From: Ignavibacteriota bacterium
GTDB taxonomy: Bacteria; Bacteroidota; Ignavibacteria; Ignavibacteriales; Melioribacteraceae
DNA length: 64,000 nt
Reading direction: 5' to 3'
NCBI GenBank assembly: GCA_002698995.1
Contig: PAAX01000005.1
Location: 1-64,000, forward strand
Made by a program: the position numbers and the translations under genes. Numbering within the stretch: position 1 is the first letter of the stretch; each line of letters opens with the position of its first letter. The notes under the pieces were generated by a model that was not told where the DNA came from, ran no database searches, and worked only from the letters and a program-made list of their open reading frames with translations. Positions 8,213 to 17,040 of this stretch are shown one piece after another.

Positions 8213-10336
8213 ATGAATGTAGAAAAATTCAGTTATGACAATAAAATAGTAAGACTATTTACTATTGCCACAGTTGTTTGGGGATTAGTAGGCATGCTGG
8301 TTGGACTGCTGATTGCTTTCCAGATGTATCTCCCCGATCTGAGTTTTGGAATACAATATATTACTTTCGGAAGAATTAGACCTCTTCATACAAATGCTGT
8401 GATTTTTGCTTTTGTTGGTAATGCTATTTTTGCAGGAGTTTATTATTCTCTGCAAAGATTAACTAAAGCAAGAATGTACAATGATTTTCTAAGCAATTTC
8501 CATTTTTGGGGATGGCAGTTAATTATTGTTTCTGCTGCAATAACTTTACCATTAGGTTTAACTACAAGTAAAGAATATGCTGAACTTGAATGGCCGATAG
8601 ATATTGCAATTGCAGTTGTTTGGCTTGCATTTGGTGCCAACATGATGGGCACTATAATGAAAAGAAGAGAAAAACATATGTACGTTGCAATTTGGTTTTA
8701 CATTGCAACCTTTGTTACCGTTACTATTCTTCACGTAGTCAATTCTCTTGAACTTCCTGTAAGTTTATTTAAAAGTTACTCTATATATGCCGGTGTGCAG
8801 GATGCTTTGGTTCAATGGTGGTATGGACATAATGCAGTAGCGTTTTTCCTTACAACTCCTTATTTGGGTTTGATGTACTACTTCCTTCCAAAAGCAGCAA
8901 ACAGACCTGTTTACTCTTATAAATTGTCAATCGTTCACTTTTGGTCTTTGATATTTATATACATTTGGGCTGGACCGCATCATTTGCTTTATTCTGCTTT
9001 GCCGGATTGGGCTCAGTCATTAGGTACTGTTTTTTCGATAATGCTAATTGCTCCATCTTGGGGTGGAATGATAAATGGTCTGTTAACCTTAAGAGGTGCT
9101 TGGGATAAAGTCCGCGATGAACCTATGCTTAAATTTATGGTTGTTGCCGTAACTGCATACGGAATGGCTACTTTTGAAGGACCAATGTTATCATTAAAAA
9201 ATGTAAATGCAATTGCTCACTTTACAGATTACATTATTGGTCACGTTCATGTTGGAGCTTTAGCTTGGAACGGATTTTTAACTTATGGGATGTTCTATTG
9301 GATGATGCCGAAACTATATAGAACAACTCTATATTCAAAAAAATTGGCAAATGCACATTTTTGGATAGGCACACTTGGAATTGTATTTTATGCCGCTCCG
9401 CTTTATTGGGCTGGTATTGCACAAGCTTTAATGTGGAAAGAATTTACTCCTCTTGGAATTTTACAGTATCCTAACTTCTTAGAAACTGTTATCCAAATAG
9501 TTCCTATGTATATAATTCGTTCACTCGGCGGATTGCTTTATTATATAGGCGTTATTGTAATGGTTTATAACCTCTACAAAACTGCAAAACAAGGAAGCTT
9601 TTTAGCAAATGAAGAAGATGAAGCAGCACCGATTACAATAGAAAAAGATAAACCTAAAAAAGGTAAAATTCACAGATGGCTTGAAAAACGTCCGATTCAA
9701 TTTGCCGGTTTAGCTACTGTTGCAATTCTTATTGGCGGCGTTGTTGAATTTGTTCCTACTTATTTAGTTGAATCTAATATTCCAACTATAGCAAGTGTAA
9801 AACCTTATACTCCTCTTGAACTTCAAGGAAGAGATATTTATATAAGAGAAGGATGCGTAAGCTGTCACTCTCAGTTAGTTCGTCCTTTTAGGTCTGAGAC
9901 TGAGAGATACGGTGAATATTCAAAAGCAGGTGAATATGTGTACGATCATCCGTTTTTATGGGGATCAAAAAGAACAGGACCGGATCTGCATAGAGTTGGA
10001 GGAAAGTATTCTAATCTCTGGCACTATCTCCACTTTGAAGATCCAAGAAGTATGTCGCCGGGTTCTTTAATGCCAAGATATACATGGCTTCTTGAACAGA
10101 CACTTGATATAGAAACAACACCGGTTAAAATAGCCGCTATGAGAACTCTAGGTGTTCCGTATGAAGAAGGTTACGAAGAATATGCAGTGGAAGATTTGAT
10201 GAAACAAGCTGAAGAAATAACAAACGATTTAATGAATAACGGTGTTGTAACCGAACCGGATAAAGAAGTAATTGCTTTGATAGCTTATCTGCAGAGACTG
10301 GGAATGGATATCAAAGCTAACGCAAATGGGAACTAG
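8213..10336 (+). CDS. ccoNO: cbb3-type cytochrome c oxidase, fused CcoN-CcoO subunits I/II
   Basis: The 707-aa protein fuses the catalytic haem-copper subunit (CcoN, about 1-480) to the monohaem cytochrome c subunit (CcoO, about 500-707). The CcoN part shows RPLHTN, WWYGHNAV, GPHHLLYSALP and IIGHVHVGALAWNG, which supply haem and copper histidines in many transmembrane helices. The CcoO part has one haem c site, CVSCH at 548-552, followed by RPFRSET and the SPGSLMPRYTWL region with a probable methionine ligand. It reduces O2 to water at low oxygen tension and conserves energy as a proton gradient. A good ribosome site (AAGGAG) precedes the ATG. The fusion is intact and in frame. Confidence 0.96.
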   Translation: MNVEKFSYDNKIVRLFTIATVVWGLVGMLVGLLIAFQMYLPDLSFGIQYITFGRIRPLHTNAVIFAFVGNAIFAGVYYSLQRLTKARMYNDFLSNFHFWGWQLIIVSAAITLPLGLTTSKEYAELEWPIDIAIAVVWLAFGANMMGTIMKRREKHMYVAIWFYIATFVTVTILHVVNSLELPVSLFKSYSIYAGVQDALVQWWYGHNAVAFFLTTPYLGLMYYFLPKAANRPVYSYKLSIVHFWSLIFIYIWAGPHHLLYSALPDWAQSLGTVFSIMLIAPSWGGMINGLLTLRGAWDKVRDEPMLKFMVVAVTAYGMATFEGPMLSLKNVNAIAHFTDYIIGHVHVGALAWNGFLTYGMFYWMMPKLYRTTLYSKKLANAHFWIGTLGIVFYAAPLYWAGIAQALMWKEFTPLGILQYPNFLETVIQIVPMYIIRSLGGLLYYIGVIVMVYNLYKTAKQGSFLANEEDEAAPITIEKDKPKKGKIHRWLEKRPIQFAGLATVAILIGGVVEFVPTYLVESNIPTIASVKPYTPLELQGRDIYIREGCVSCHSQLVRPFRSETERYGEYSKAGEYVYDHPFLWGSKRTGPDLHRVGGKYSNLWHYLHFEDPRSMSPGSLMPRYTWLLEQTLDIETTPVKIAAMRTLGVPYEEGYEEYAVEDLMKQAEEITNDLMNNGVVTEPDKEVIALIAYLQRLGMDIKANANGN

Positions 10337-10344
10337 GTGTAATA

Positions 10345-10545
10345 ATGTTTTCTAATTATTTAACATCAATAAAAGATGTAGAGATTTTTCCAGTAATTAG
10401 TCTGATAATTTTCTTTGCCGTATTTGTATTTGTACTTATCAAAGTTATTAAAATGGATAAAACCTATATCAATAAAATGGGAAATCTCCCGTTAGAAAAT
10501 GATGATGAATTGAAAAATAAAACCGAGAATAAAAATGAAGATTAA
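10345..10545 (+). CDS. ccoQ: cbb3 oxidase small subunit CcoQ-like
   Basis: This 66-aa protein has a single membrane helix (about 18-37, ISLIIFFAVFVFVLIKVIKM) followed by a short charged cytoplasmic tail. It lies between ccoNO and ccoP, the place of CcoQ, which stabilises the oxidase. Sequence conservation of CcoQ is weak, so the call depends on size, topology and position. Its last 11 bases overlap ccoP. Confidence 0.82.
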   Translation: MFSNYLTSIKDVEIFPVISLIIFFAVFVFVLIKVIKMDKTYINKMGNLPLENDDELKNKTENKNED

Positions 10546-11368
10546 GAAATTCTTAAATACAATCTTACTTTTTGAAATAATCTTTCTTCTGCAGCAGAAC
10601 ATTTTTGCTGCTGGAGATGAACTAAATACTGTTATGTCAATCATGCTGGTATTTACCGTAATTATTATTGCGGTAACACTTTGGCTTTCAGTAGTTTATT
10701 CGGAAAAAAACGACAATGAAGGGAAAGCTTTTTTAAACCCATACAGAAAATTTTTGAAAATGCTTACCAAATCTACTCCGATTGAAAATGAGAAAGATAT
10801 TTTGCTTGATCATGAATATGATGGAATAAAAGAATTGGACAGCAAGGTTCCGCCATGGTTTGCTTTTCTTTTCTACGGTACTATTGTCTTCTCAATAATA
10901 TATATGGTAAGATTTCATGTTATCGGAAGCGGTGATGTTCAAGCTGAAGAGTATTTGGAAGAAATTAGAGCAGCTCAAGTTGAAAGACAAATTCTTATTA
11001 AAACCGGCGCCTTTCTTAATGAAGAAACGGTAACCTTTACAAAAGATGCCGGTGCTTTATCAAATGGGAAAGATATATTTATTAAAAACTGCGCTGCATG
11101 CCATGCTAACGATGGAGGAGGTTTAGTAGGTCCTAATCTTACAGATGAATATTGGATAAACGGCGGCGGAATTAAAAATGTTTTTAAAGTTATAAAGTAT
11201 GGTGTTCCCGCTAAAGGAATGATAAGCTGGCAGACACAATTGAGTCCGACCCAAATGCAGGAAGTAGCAAGTTATATTTTAACTCTTGAAGGGACTGAGC
11301 CGGCAAATCCTAAGCAGCCTGAAGGAGAAAAATGGGTTGAACCAAAAGAGGAAGAGACAAAATCATAA
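10535..11368 (+). CDS. ccoP: cbb3 oxidase subunit CcoP, mono-haem cytochrome c
   Basis: The 277-aa protein has two N-terminal hydrophobic segments (about 5-25 and 32-52) and another membrane helix around 103-125. The LLDHEYDGIKELDSKVPPWF segment between them is typical of CcoP. One cytochrome c domain follows, with CAACH at 186-190, GPNL and a KGMISW methionine ligand. Proteobacterial CcoP usually has two CxxCH motifs; only one is present here, so the subunit should carry one haem c. It passes electrons to CcoO. The gene overlaps ccoQ and ends 12 nt before ccoG. The C-terminal tail is acidic and proline-rich. Confidence 0.94.
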   Translation: MKIKKFLNTILLFEIIFLLQQNIFAAGDELNTVMSIMLVFTVIIIAVTLWLSVVYSEKNDNEGKAFLNPYRKFLKMLTKSTPIENEKDILLDHEYDGIKELDSKVPPWFAFLFYGTIVFSIIYMVRFHVIGSGDVQAEEYLEEIRAAQVERQILIKTGAFLNEETVTFTKDAGALSNGKDIFIKNCAACHANDGGGLVGPNLTDEYWINGGGIKNVFKVIKYGVPAKGMISWQTQLSPTQMQEVASYILTLEGTEPANPKQPEGEKWVEPKEEETKS

Positions 11369-11380
11369 TTCTGTAATTAT

Positions 11381-12808
11381 ATGAAAGATAGAGATTTGGA
11401 AAATAATCAAAATGCATTTAGAGATCAGATTTCAACTGTTACCGATGAAGGTAAACGAGTTTGGATTTATCCTAAAAAACCTTCCGGAAGATTCTACAAT
11501 GCAAGAACAATTGTAAGTATTTTTCTTTTAGCTTTTTTATTTGGTGCTCCGTTTTTAAAAGTAAACGGACACCAATTTATGCTTTTTAATGTGATTGAAA
11601 GAAAATTCATTTTATTCGGAATTCCTTTTGGTCCGCATGATTTTCACTTATTCGGTCTTGCAATGATTGCCATAATAGTTTCTATTTTTCTTTTTACAGT
11701 AGTTTATGGAAGAATTTTCTGCGGCTGGATTTGTCCTCAAACAATTTTCATGGAAATGGTTTTCCGTAAAATAGAATATTGGATTGAGGGGGATGCAAAC
11801 AAGCAGAGAGCTTTAGATAAAATGCCGATGAATGTAGAGAAGTTTATCAAAAAAACTTCAAAGCAAATCATATTTTTTATTATCTCATTTATTATTGCAA
11901 ACTTTTTCCTTTCGTACATTATCGGAATGGATCAACTAATTGTAATTGTTACTGATCCGATTACTGCTCATTTAGGTGGATTATTTGCAATTACTGTTTT
12001 CTCCGGAATTTTCTATTGGGTATTCAGTTATTTTAGAGAACAGGCTTGTACAATTGTCTGTCCTTATGGTCGTCTTCAAGGAGTAATGCTCGATCAAAAT
12101 TCTATTGTAATTGCTTATGATAATGTGCGAGGTGAACCAAGAGGCAAAATTAGAAAGAACAAATCAAGAGATGATAAAGGTGATTGTATAGATTGTAATT
12201 TATGCGTTGATGTATGTCCTACAGGAATTGATATTAGACACGGAACTCAGCTTGAATGCGTAAATTGTACTGCTTGTATTGATGCTTGTGACAACGTAAT
12301 GGATAAAATTAATAAACCGCGCGGATTGATAAGATATGCATCTAAAAATGAAATTGATACGCAGATAAGAAAAATATTTACTCCACGCGCTTTAGGATAT
12401 ACTTTTGTATTGATTCTGTTATTAGGTTTAATTTCATTTCTATTGATAAACAGAACTGAAGTTGAGCTAACAATTTTAAGAACTCCGGGAATATTATTTC
12501 AAGAACAGCCGAATAATAAAATAAGCAATTTGTATGATGTTAAAATAATCAACAAAACTTTTGATGAATTTCCGGTAACATTAAAACTTGAGAACATAGA
12601 TGGAGAAATTATTTTAATTGGTAATGAAAATCTTTTGGTTGAATCACAAGGAATTGCAGAAGCTAAATTCCTCGTTATTCTTTCAAAGGATGATATCAAA
12701 ACAATGAAAACACCGATTGATATTTCTGTAGCTTCTGATGAAAAAGTAATTGATGTAATCAGGACTTCTTTTCTCGGTAAAGTAAATAGAAATAATGAAG
12801 GAAACTAA
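11381..12808 (+). CDS. ccoG: CcoG/FixG ferredoxin-like cbb3 maturation protein
   Basis: This 475-aa membrane iron-sulfur protein has several N-terminal helices and a CGWICPQ motif near residue 115. It has two [4Fe-4S] motifs: CIDCNLCVDVCP starting at 269 and CVNCTACIDACD starting at 293. A membrane helix (about 335-355) precedes an Ig-like periplasmic C-terminal domain. CcoG reduces Cu(II) for delivery to the oxidase via CcoI. The next gene, fixH, starts 2 nt after its stop, so the group is co-translated. Confidence 0.95.
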   Translation: MKDRDLENNQNAFRDQISTVTDEGKRVWIYPKKPSGRFYNARTIVSIFLLAFLFGAPFLKVNGHQFMLFNVIERKFILFGIPFGPHDFHLFGLAMIAIIVSIFLFTVVYGRIFCGWICPQTIFMEMVFRKIEYWIEGDANKQRALDKMPMNVEKFIKKTSKQIIFFIISFIIANFFLSYIIGMDQLIVIVTDPITAHLGGLFAITVFSGIFYWVFSYFREQACTIVCPYGRLQGVMLDQNSIVIAYDNVRGEPRGKIRKNKSRDDKGDCIDCNLCVDVCPTGIDIRHGTQLECVNCTACIDACDNVMDKINKPRGLIRYASKNEIDTQIRKIFTPRALGYTFVLILLLGLISFLLINRTEVELTILRTPGILFQEQPNNKISNLYDVKIINKTFDEFPVTLKLENIDGEIILIGNENLLVESQGIAEAKFLVILSKDDIKTMKTPIDISVASDEKVIDVIRTSFLGKVNRNNEGN

Positions 12809-12810
12809 GG

Positions 12811-13248
12811 ATGTCTTGGGGAACTAAAATCGCTTTGACTTATATCATTTTTGTTGTTATTACTCTTGGTATAGTTTTATTTGCAATGACTAAAGATGTA
12901 GATCTGGTTACAGAAAATTATTACGAGAAAGAACTTGTTTATCAAAATCAAATTGACAAAATGAATAGAGCAAATTCTCTTTCTGAAAAAATTACGGTTA
13001 AGAAGAATGAATCATCTCTTTCATTTATCTTCCCAAAAGATTTTGATTATTACTCAGTTGAAGGAGAAATTCATTTTTATAGACCGGATAATTCAAAAAG
13101 AGATGTATTCTTTCCAATCCAATTAGATTCATCCTATCAGCAGATTGTTTACACAGACAAGTTTGATAAAGGAATGTGGAAATTAAATATTGATTGGTCT
13201 GTAAAAAATACTACATACTATAACGAATTTAGAGTAATGATAGATTAA
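12811..13248 (+). CDS. fixH: FixH-family protein
   Basis: The 145-aa protein has one N-terminal membrane helix (about 6-27), the ENYYEKELVYQNQIDK motif right after it, and a beta-rich periplasmic domain. These are features of FixH/CcoH, a cbb3 assembly or stability factor. It starts 2 nt after ccoG and its stop overlaps the next ATG (TAATG). The YxxELxYQ motif makes the assignment fairly secure despite low overall conservation of the family. Confidence 0.9.
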   Translation: MSWGTKIALTYIIFVVITLGIVLFAMTKDVDLVTENYYEKELVYQNQIDKMNRANSLSEKITVKKNESSLSFIFPKDFDYYSVEGEIHFYRPDNSKRDVFFPIQLDSSYQQIVYTDKFDKGMWKLNIDWSVKNTTYYNEFRVMID

Positions 13249-13970
13249 TGGAAATTTTAACCGGATTTGTAATTGGTCTTTTGGGAAGTCTTCATTGTGT
13301 AGGTATGTGCGGACCAATAGCATTAGCTCTGCCAATTCCAGGAGAATCTAAAGCTAAGTTAATTTTAAGCAGAATAAGTTATAACCTAGGGAGAGTTATA
13401 ACTTATTCATTCTTGGGAGCTGTTTTCGGATTATTCGGCAACAGACTGATATTAATTGGTCTGCAAAGTCAAATTTCAATTATTGTTGGTGTAATAATTT
13501 TACTTGCCGTTTTAATTCCACGTAAATGGCGGACAAAAATAACATCAATTGGAATTGTTCATGAATTCAATTCATTAATCAAAAGTTCTTTTTCAAAACT
13601 CTTTAAAAGTAAATCACAAGTTTCTTTTCTTTACATGGGAATCTTAAACGGATTTTTACCTTGCGGTTTCGTTTATATAGGTATAGCCGGTGCAGTTGCA
13701 ACAGCTGATGTATTATCAGGTACATTATTTATGATGATGTTTGGATTAGGTACTTTTCCAATTATGTTTTTTACTTCAATGGCTGGCAATTTGGTTAGCT
13801 TAAATTTGCGAAGAAGAATAACTAAAATTATTCCGGCACTAACCATTGTGCTGGCTTTATTATTTATTGTAAGAGGATTGGGTTTGGGAATTCCTTATTT
13901 AAGTCCTAAACTTTCAGGAGAAGTTGTAAAAACAGAAAATGCTGCTTCAACTGAAGAAAGCTGTCATTGA
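13248..13970 (+). CDS. SafE/TauE-like membrane protein of cbb3 biogenesis
   Basis: This 240-aa protein has about six membrane helices and opens with GFVIGLLGSLHCVGMCGPIA, in which the HCVGMC cysteines are characteristic of a DsbD-like transporter branch annotated as sulfite exporter TauE/SafE. A second half contains NGFLPCGFVYIGIAGA with another cysteine. In cbb3 operons members of this group are thought to help copper or thiol handling during oxidase assembly, not sulfite export. It is coupled to fixH by a one-base overlap and closes the operon. Its last 7 bases overlap the convergent NUDIX gene. Confidence 0.88.
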   Translation: MEILTGFVIGLLGSLHCVGMCGPIALALPIPGESKAKLILSRISYNLGRVITYSFLGAVFGLFGNRLILIGLQSQISIIVGVIILLAVLIPRKWRTKITSIGIVHEFNSLIKSSFSKLFKSKSQVSFLYMGILNGFLPCGFVYIGIAGAVATADVLSGTLFMMMFGLGTFPIMFFTSMAGNLVSLNLRRRITKIIPALTIVLALLFIVRGLGLGIPYLSPKLSGEVVKTENAASTEESCH

Positions 13971-14380
13971 GATTCTAATAAATATTCCGGTATTGATTTA
14001 ATTATTTTTTTTAGTTTTTTTCTTTCAACCTTTTCAACCGCATCACTAATTGGAAACCATTTTCTCTTTCTTGCATAATGCTCAAGCCAGGTTTCATGAA
14101 TCTTTTCTACTCCCAGTAAATAAACATCAACAACACAAAGTCCGCCCCATTTTTCATATTTGTACTTACCAATTCTTTCAAAGTGAACAAATCCTTCTAC
14201 ACCCGCTTCCTCTAATGCTTCCTTTGCAGCCGATTCTTGCGATGTAAATCCCTCTTCAACCAAACCTTTGGGAATAATCCACTTTTTTTTATTTCTTGAA
14301 GTAACTAATAATACTTCTATTTTTCCCTTTAATATTCTATAAGGAATTACTCCGGATTGTTCATAATACCATAATGACAT
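13964..14380 (-). CDS. NUDIX hydrolase, diphosphoinositol-polyphosphate hydrolase-like
   Basis: The 138-aa protein has a NUDIX box at residues 39-61: G39LVEEGFTSQESAAKEALEEAG. The metal-binding EExG is intact, but the usual second glutamate reads Phe and the REx position reads KE. This pattern is seen in the branch resembling diphosphoinositol polyphosphate and Ap4A hydrolases. The surrounding WIIPKG and the later YLLGVEKIHETWLE segment fit that branch. It would cleave a nucleoside diphosphate-X or polyphosphate bond. It is convergent with the cbb3 operon and may be part of the phosphate theme of the next genes, though it lies on the other strand. Confidence 0.88.
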   Translation of the reverse strand: MSLWYYEQSGVIPYRILKGKIEVLLVTSRNKKKWIIPKGLVEEGFTSQESAAKEALEEAGVEGFVHFERIGKYKYEKWGGLCVVDVYLLGVEKIHETWLEHYARKRKWFPISDAVEKVERKKLKKIIKSIPEYLLESQ

Positions 14381-14437
14381 ATTTATTCCAGACTTAATCG
14401 TAATTGGAAATAAAAAATATTATTTTTATAAAAACTA

Positions 14438-15265
14438 ATGGCCGATTATTTAATGAAATTTTTCACTCATCTAATTTTAATCATCTTAATAATAAATACC
14501 AACGAATTGTTTGCTCAAAATTCAATTTGGGAAGATCTTTCCGATGATGGAACAATCTTTTTAGATGACGGTATTTCTTACTTTTCTTATCCAGTTAAAA
14601 TGAGTTCAAATGAATGGATATTAGCCGGAAGTACAGCTCTCGGAACTTACGGTTTAATGTATTTTGATAATGACTTAATGAAAAAACTTAGTTTTAATAA
14701 CAAGGAAACATTGAACGGGGATTTTTGGGATGTGCCAACCAAATATGGCATTGTTCAATATATGAATATCGGTGCTCTTTCAGTTTATGCAGTAGGATTA
14801 CTATCAAGAGAAGATGAGATAAGAAAATTAGGAAGAATGATTTTTCAGAGTTTAAGCTATACCGGACTTTCAGTTATGGCAATTAGAATTGCAGCCGGAA
14901 GAGAAAGACCATATTCCGGTTTTGATCCTTTTACTTTTAATGGATTTACTCTTGATAATGAAATTCAATCATTTCCTTCCGGACATACAACAGTAGCTTT
15001 TGCGGTTTCTTCCGCAATCGCAGAATATTACAATAAGTGGTGGCTTAAAATAGGAATGTACGGTTTTGCTTCTTTAACAGCTTATGCCAGAATAAGAAAT
15101 AAACAGCACTGGACTAGCGATGTTATATTTGGTGCATTACTCGGTATTACCGGAGGTCTGCATACGGCCGCTCAGCAAAAAATTAGAGAAGGAAAATCTG
15201 AAGAGAACAATTTTTCTGTTATTCCTTCTTTTAATTCTATTTCTCTTGTGTATAGGATTAATTAA
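14438..15265 (+). CDS. PAP2-family phosphatase
   Basis: This 275-aa exported protein has a hydrophobic N-terminus ending in LFAQ and the three motifs of type 2 phosphatidic acid phosphatases: RERP at 155-158, PSGH at 180-183 and R218...H224...D228. The family removes phosphate from lipid phosphates, undecaprenyl diphosphate or similar substrates at the membrane. The first ATG is at 14438, but an ATG at 14453 would give a cleaner signal peptide (MKFFTHLILIILIIN), and neither has a clear ribosome site. A second PAP2 gene lies about 10 kb away at 24694, around a set of phosphate-related genes. Confidence 0.92.
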   Translation: MADYLMKFFTHLILIILIINTNELFAQNSIWEDLSDDGTIFLDDGISYFSYPVKMSSNEWILAGSTALGTYGLMYFDNDLMKKLSFNNKETLNGDFWDVPTKYGIVQYMNIGALSVYAVGLLSREDEIRKLGRMIFQSLSYTGLSVMAIRIAAGRERPYSGFDPFTFNGFTLDNEIQSFPSGHTTVAFAVSSAIAEYYNKWWLKIGMYGFASLTAYARIRNKQHWTSDVIFGALLGITGGLHTAAQQKIREGKSEENNFSVIPSFNSISLVYRIN

Positions 15266-15292
15266 TTTTTAAGAAATACTTTAAGGTTTTTT

Positions 15293-16531
15293 ATGAAAAA
15301 CGAATTGATGAAAACAGTAAATACTTATGTTAATCATTTGTTCAGCAGCAGTAATACTTCTACTTTAATTTACCATGATTTTACACATACTAAAAGTGTT
15401 GTTGATGTCTGCGAAAAAATAGGAAAATCAGTTCAACTAAATAATGACGAAATGGAAATACTTTTACTGGCAGCTTATTTCCATGATGCCGGATATATTG
15501 ATTCAAGAGAAAATCATGAAGAAAGATCAGCTGAAATTGCAAAGAGCTTTTTAGCTGAAAATCATTTTGAAAGAGAAAAAATAGAAAAAGTTGAAAAAGC
15601 AATTCTAGCAACAAAAATTCCTCAATCACCACAAAATTTAATTGAAGAAGTATTATGTGATGCTGACCTGCATCATCTTGGTTCTAAAGATTTTTTTGAA
15701 AGAAATGAAATTCTTCGGATTGAATTTGAAAGAGTTTCCGGAAAACAATTTACAGATATTGAATGGCTTAATTCTACAATTGAGTTTATGTCGTCACACA
15801 AATATTTTACCCAATATGCACATGATAAATATGATGAGTTAAAAAATAGTCATTTGGCAAAACTTCAAAAAAGATTAAGAAAGAAAATTGAGAAGAAAAA
15901 AGATGTTCATCTTAAAGATGAAAAAATTGCTCTGGAAAAAGAAAAAATCAAAAAGAAAAAATCTGATGAAAAGCTTGCTGAAAGAGGAATTGAAACAATG
16001 TTCAGAAATGTTATGCGGACTCATGTTAGTTTCAGTTCAATGGCTGATAATAAAGCTAATATTATGATTAGTGTTAATACATTGCTTTTAACTGCAATTA
16101 TTGCTGTACTTGCAAGAAAACTTGATTCTAATCCGCATTTGATAATTCCAACTGCTATACTAACCATTTTTAGTCTTGTTACATTAATATTTGCTGTTAT
16201 TGTAACGCGTCCTAAAATAACTGACGGCAGATTTACGAGAGATGATATTGAACAGAAACGTGCAAATCTTTTATTCTTTGGTAATTTCTTTAATGTAAAT
16301 CTTGAAGATTTCACATGGGGAATGGAAGAAATGATGAAAGACCGCGATTATCTTTATGGTTCTATGATAAAAGATTTTTATTACTTAGGTCAGGTTTTAG
16401 GAAAGAAATATAAATATTTACGAATCTGTTATACAATTTTTATGTATGGAATAATTATTTCGGTAATTGCATTTGCAATAGCAATCTTCTTTTATCCCGG
16501 AACAACCGAACTTGGATCACTAATAGAATAA
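15293..16531 (+). CDS. HD-domain phosphohydrolase fused to Pycsar effector-type (PycTM/DUF5706) membrane domain
   Basis: The 412-aa protein has an HD domain at about 20-165 with metal-ligand candidates H28, H64-D65, H75 and D123/D125. A highly charged lysine- and glutamate-rich helix follows (about 185-235). Then comes a module starting MFRNVMRTHVSFSSMADNKA with two adjacent membrane helices (about 258-305) and a third near 380-402. That module matches the Pycsar effector transmembrane family, whose known members act in cyclic-pyrimidine anti-phage defence. No cyclase gene is nearby. It sits 6 nt before sixA and 8 nt before the ppk1 cluster is completed, suggesting an operon with polyphosphate kinase. 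HD substrate unknown; a nucleotide or polyphosphate is plausible. Confidence 0.85.
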   Translation: MKNELMKTVNTYVNHLFSSSNTSTLIYHDFTHTKSVVDVCEKIGKSVQLNNDEMEILLLAAYFHDAGYIDSRENHEERSAEIAKSFLAENHFEREKIEKVEKAILATKIPQSPQNLIEEVLCDADLHHLGSKDFFERNEILRIEFERVSGKQFTDIEWLNSTIEFMSSHKYFTQYAHDKYDELKNSHLAKLQKRLRKKIEKKKDVHLKDEKIALEKEKIKKKKSDEKLAERGIETMFRNVMRTHVSFSSMADNKANIMISVNTLLLTAIIAVLARKLDSNPHLIIPTAILTIFSLVTLIFAVIVTRPKITDGRFTRDDIEQKRANLLFFGNFFNVNLEDFTWGMEEMMKDRDYLYGSMIKDFYYLGQVLGKKYKYLRICYTIFMYGIIISVIAFAIAIFFYPGTTELGSLIE

Positions 16532-16537
16532 AGTTTT

Positions 16538-17038
16538 ATGAAAAAATTATATTTAATAAGACATGCAAAATCAAGCTGGGATAATCCCAAGCTTATCGAC
16601 TTTGAAAGACCTTTAAATGAAAGAGGTTACCGCGATGCTCCTTTAATGGGAAAATTTCTTAAGGAAGAAAAAATAATACCGGATTTAATTATTTCTAGTC
16701 CCGCTTTGCGAGCCTATTTTACAGCAAGAACTATAGCTTCAAGTATTGGTTACTCGCTTAACAAAATAAGAACCAGCGAATTGTTATATGACTCGGATGC
16801 TGAAGATATTTTTGAAGTTGTAAATTCCGTTAAAGAAAAGTATAACAGTTTAATGCTGTTTGGACATAATCCGGCATTAACTCAATTTTCTAATTATGTA
16901 AGTGATAAAAAAATTGATAATATTCCAACTACCGGTTTTGTTGAAATAGAAATGAATGTAACAACTTGGAAAGAAGTAGTAGTTGACTGCGGTAATATTA
17001 AAAGATTTCTTTCCCCAAAGATTTTAATGAATAAGTAA
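16538..17038 (+). CDS. SixA-family histidine phosphatase
   Basis: The 166-aa protein is a small histidine phosphatase. It has the catalytic LIRHAKSSW motif at 6-14, the SSPALRA segment near residue 53 and a second catalytic histidine in LFGHNPAL near 108. Relatives of SixA remove phosphate from phosphohistidine proteins; others act on small phosphoesters. It is only 6 nt after the HD gene and 2 nt before ppk1, so it is almost certainly co-transcribed with them. A partner protein cannot be named. Confidence 0.92.
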   Translation: MKKLYLIRHAKSSWDNPKLIDFERPLNERGYRDAPLMGKFLKEEKIIPDLIISSPALRAYFTARTIASSIGYSLNKIRTSELLYDSDAEDIFEVVNSVKEKYNSLMLFGHNPALTQFSNYVSDKKIDNIPTTGFVEIEMNVTTWKEVVVDCGNIKRFLSPKILMNK

Positions 17039-17040
17039 AT

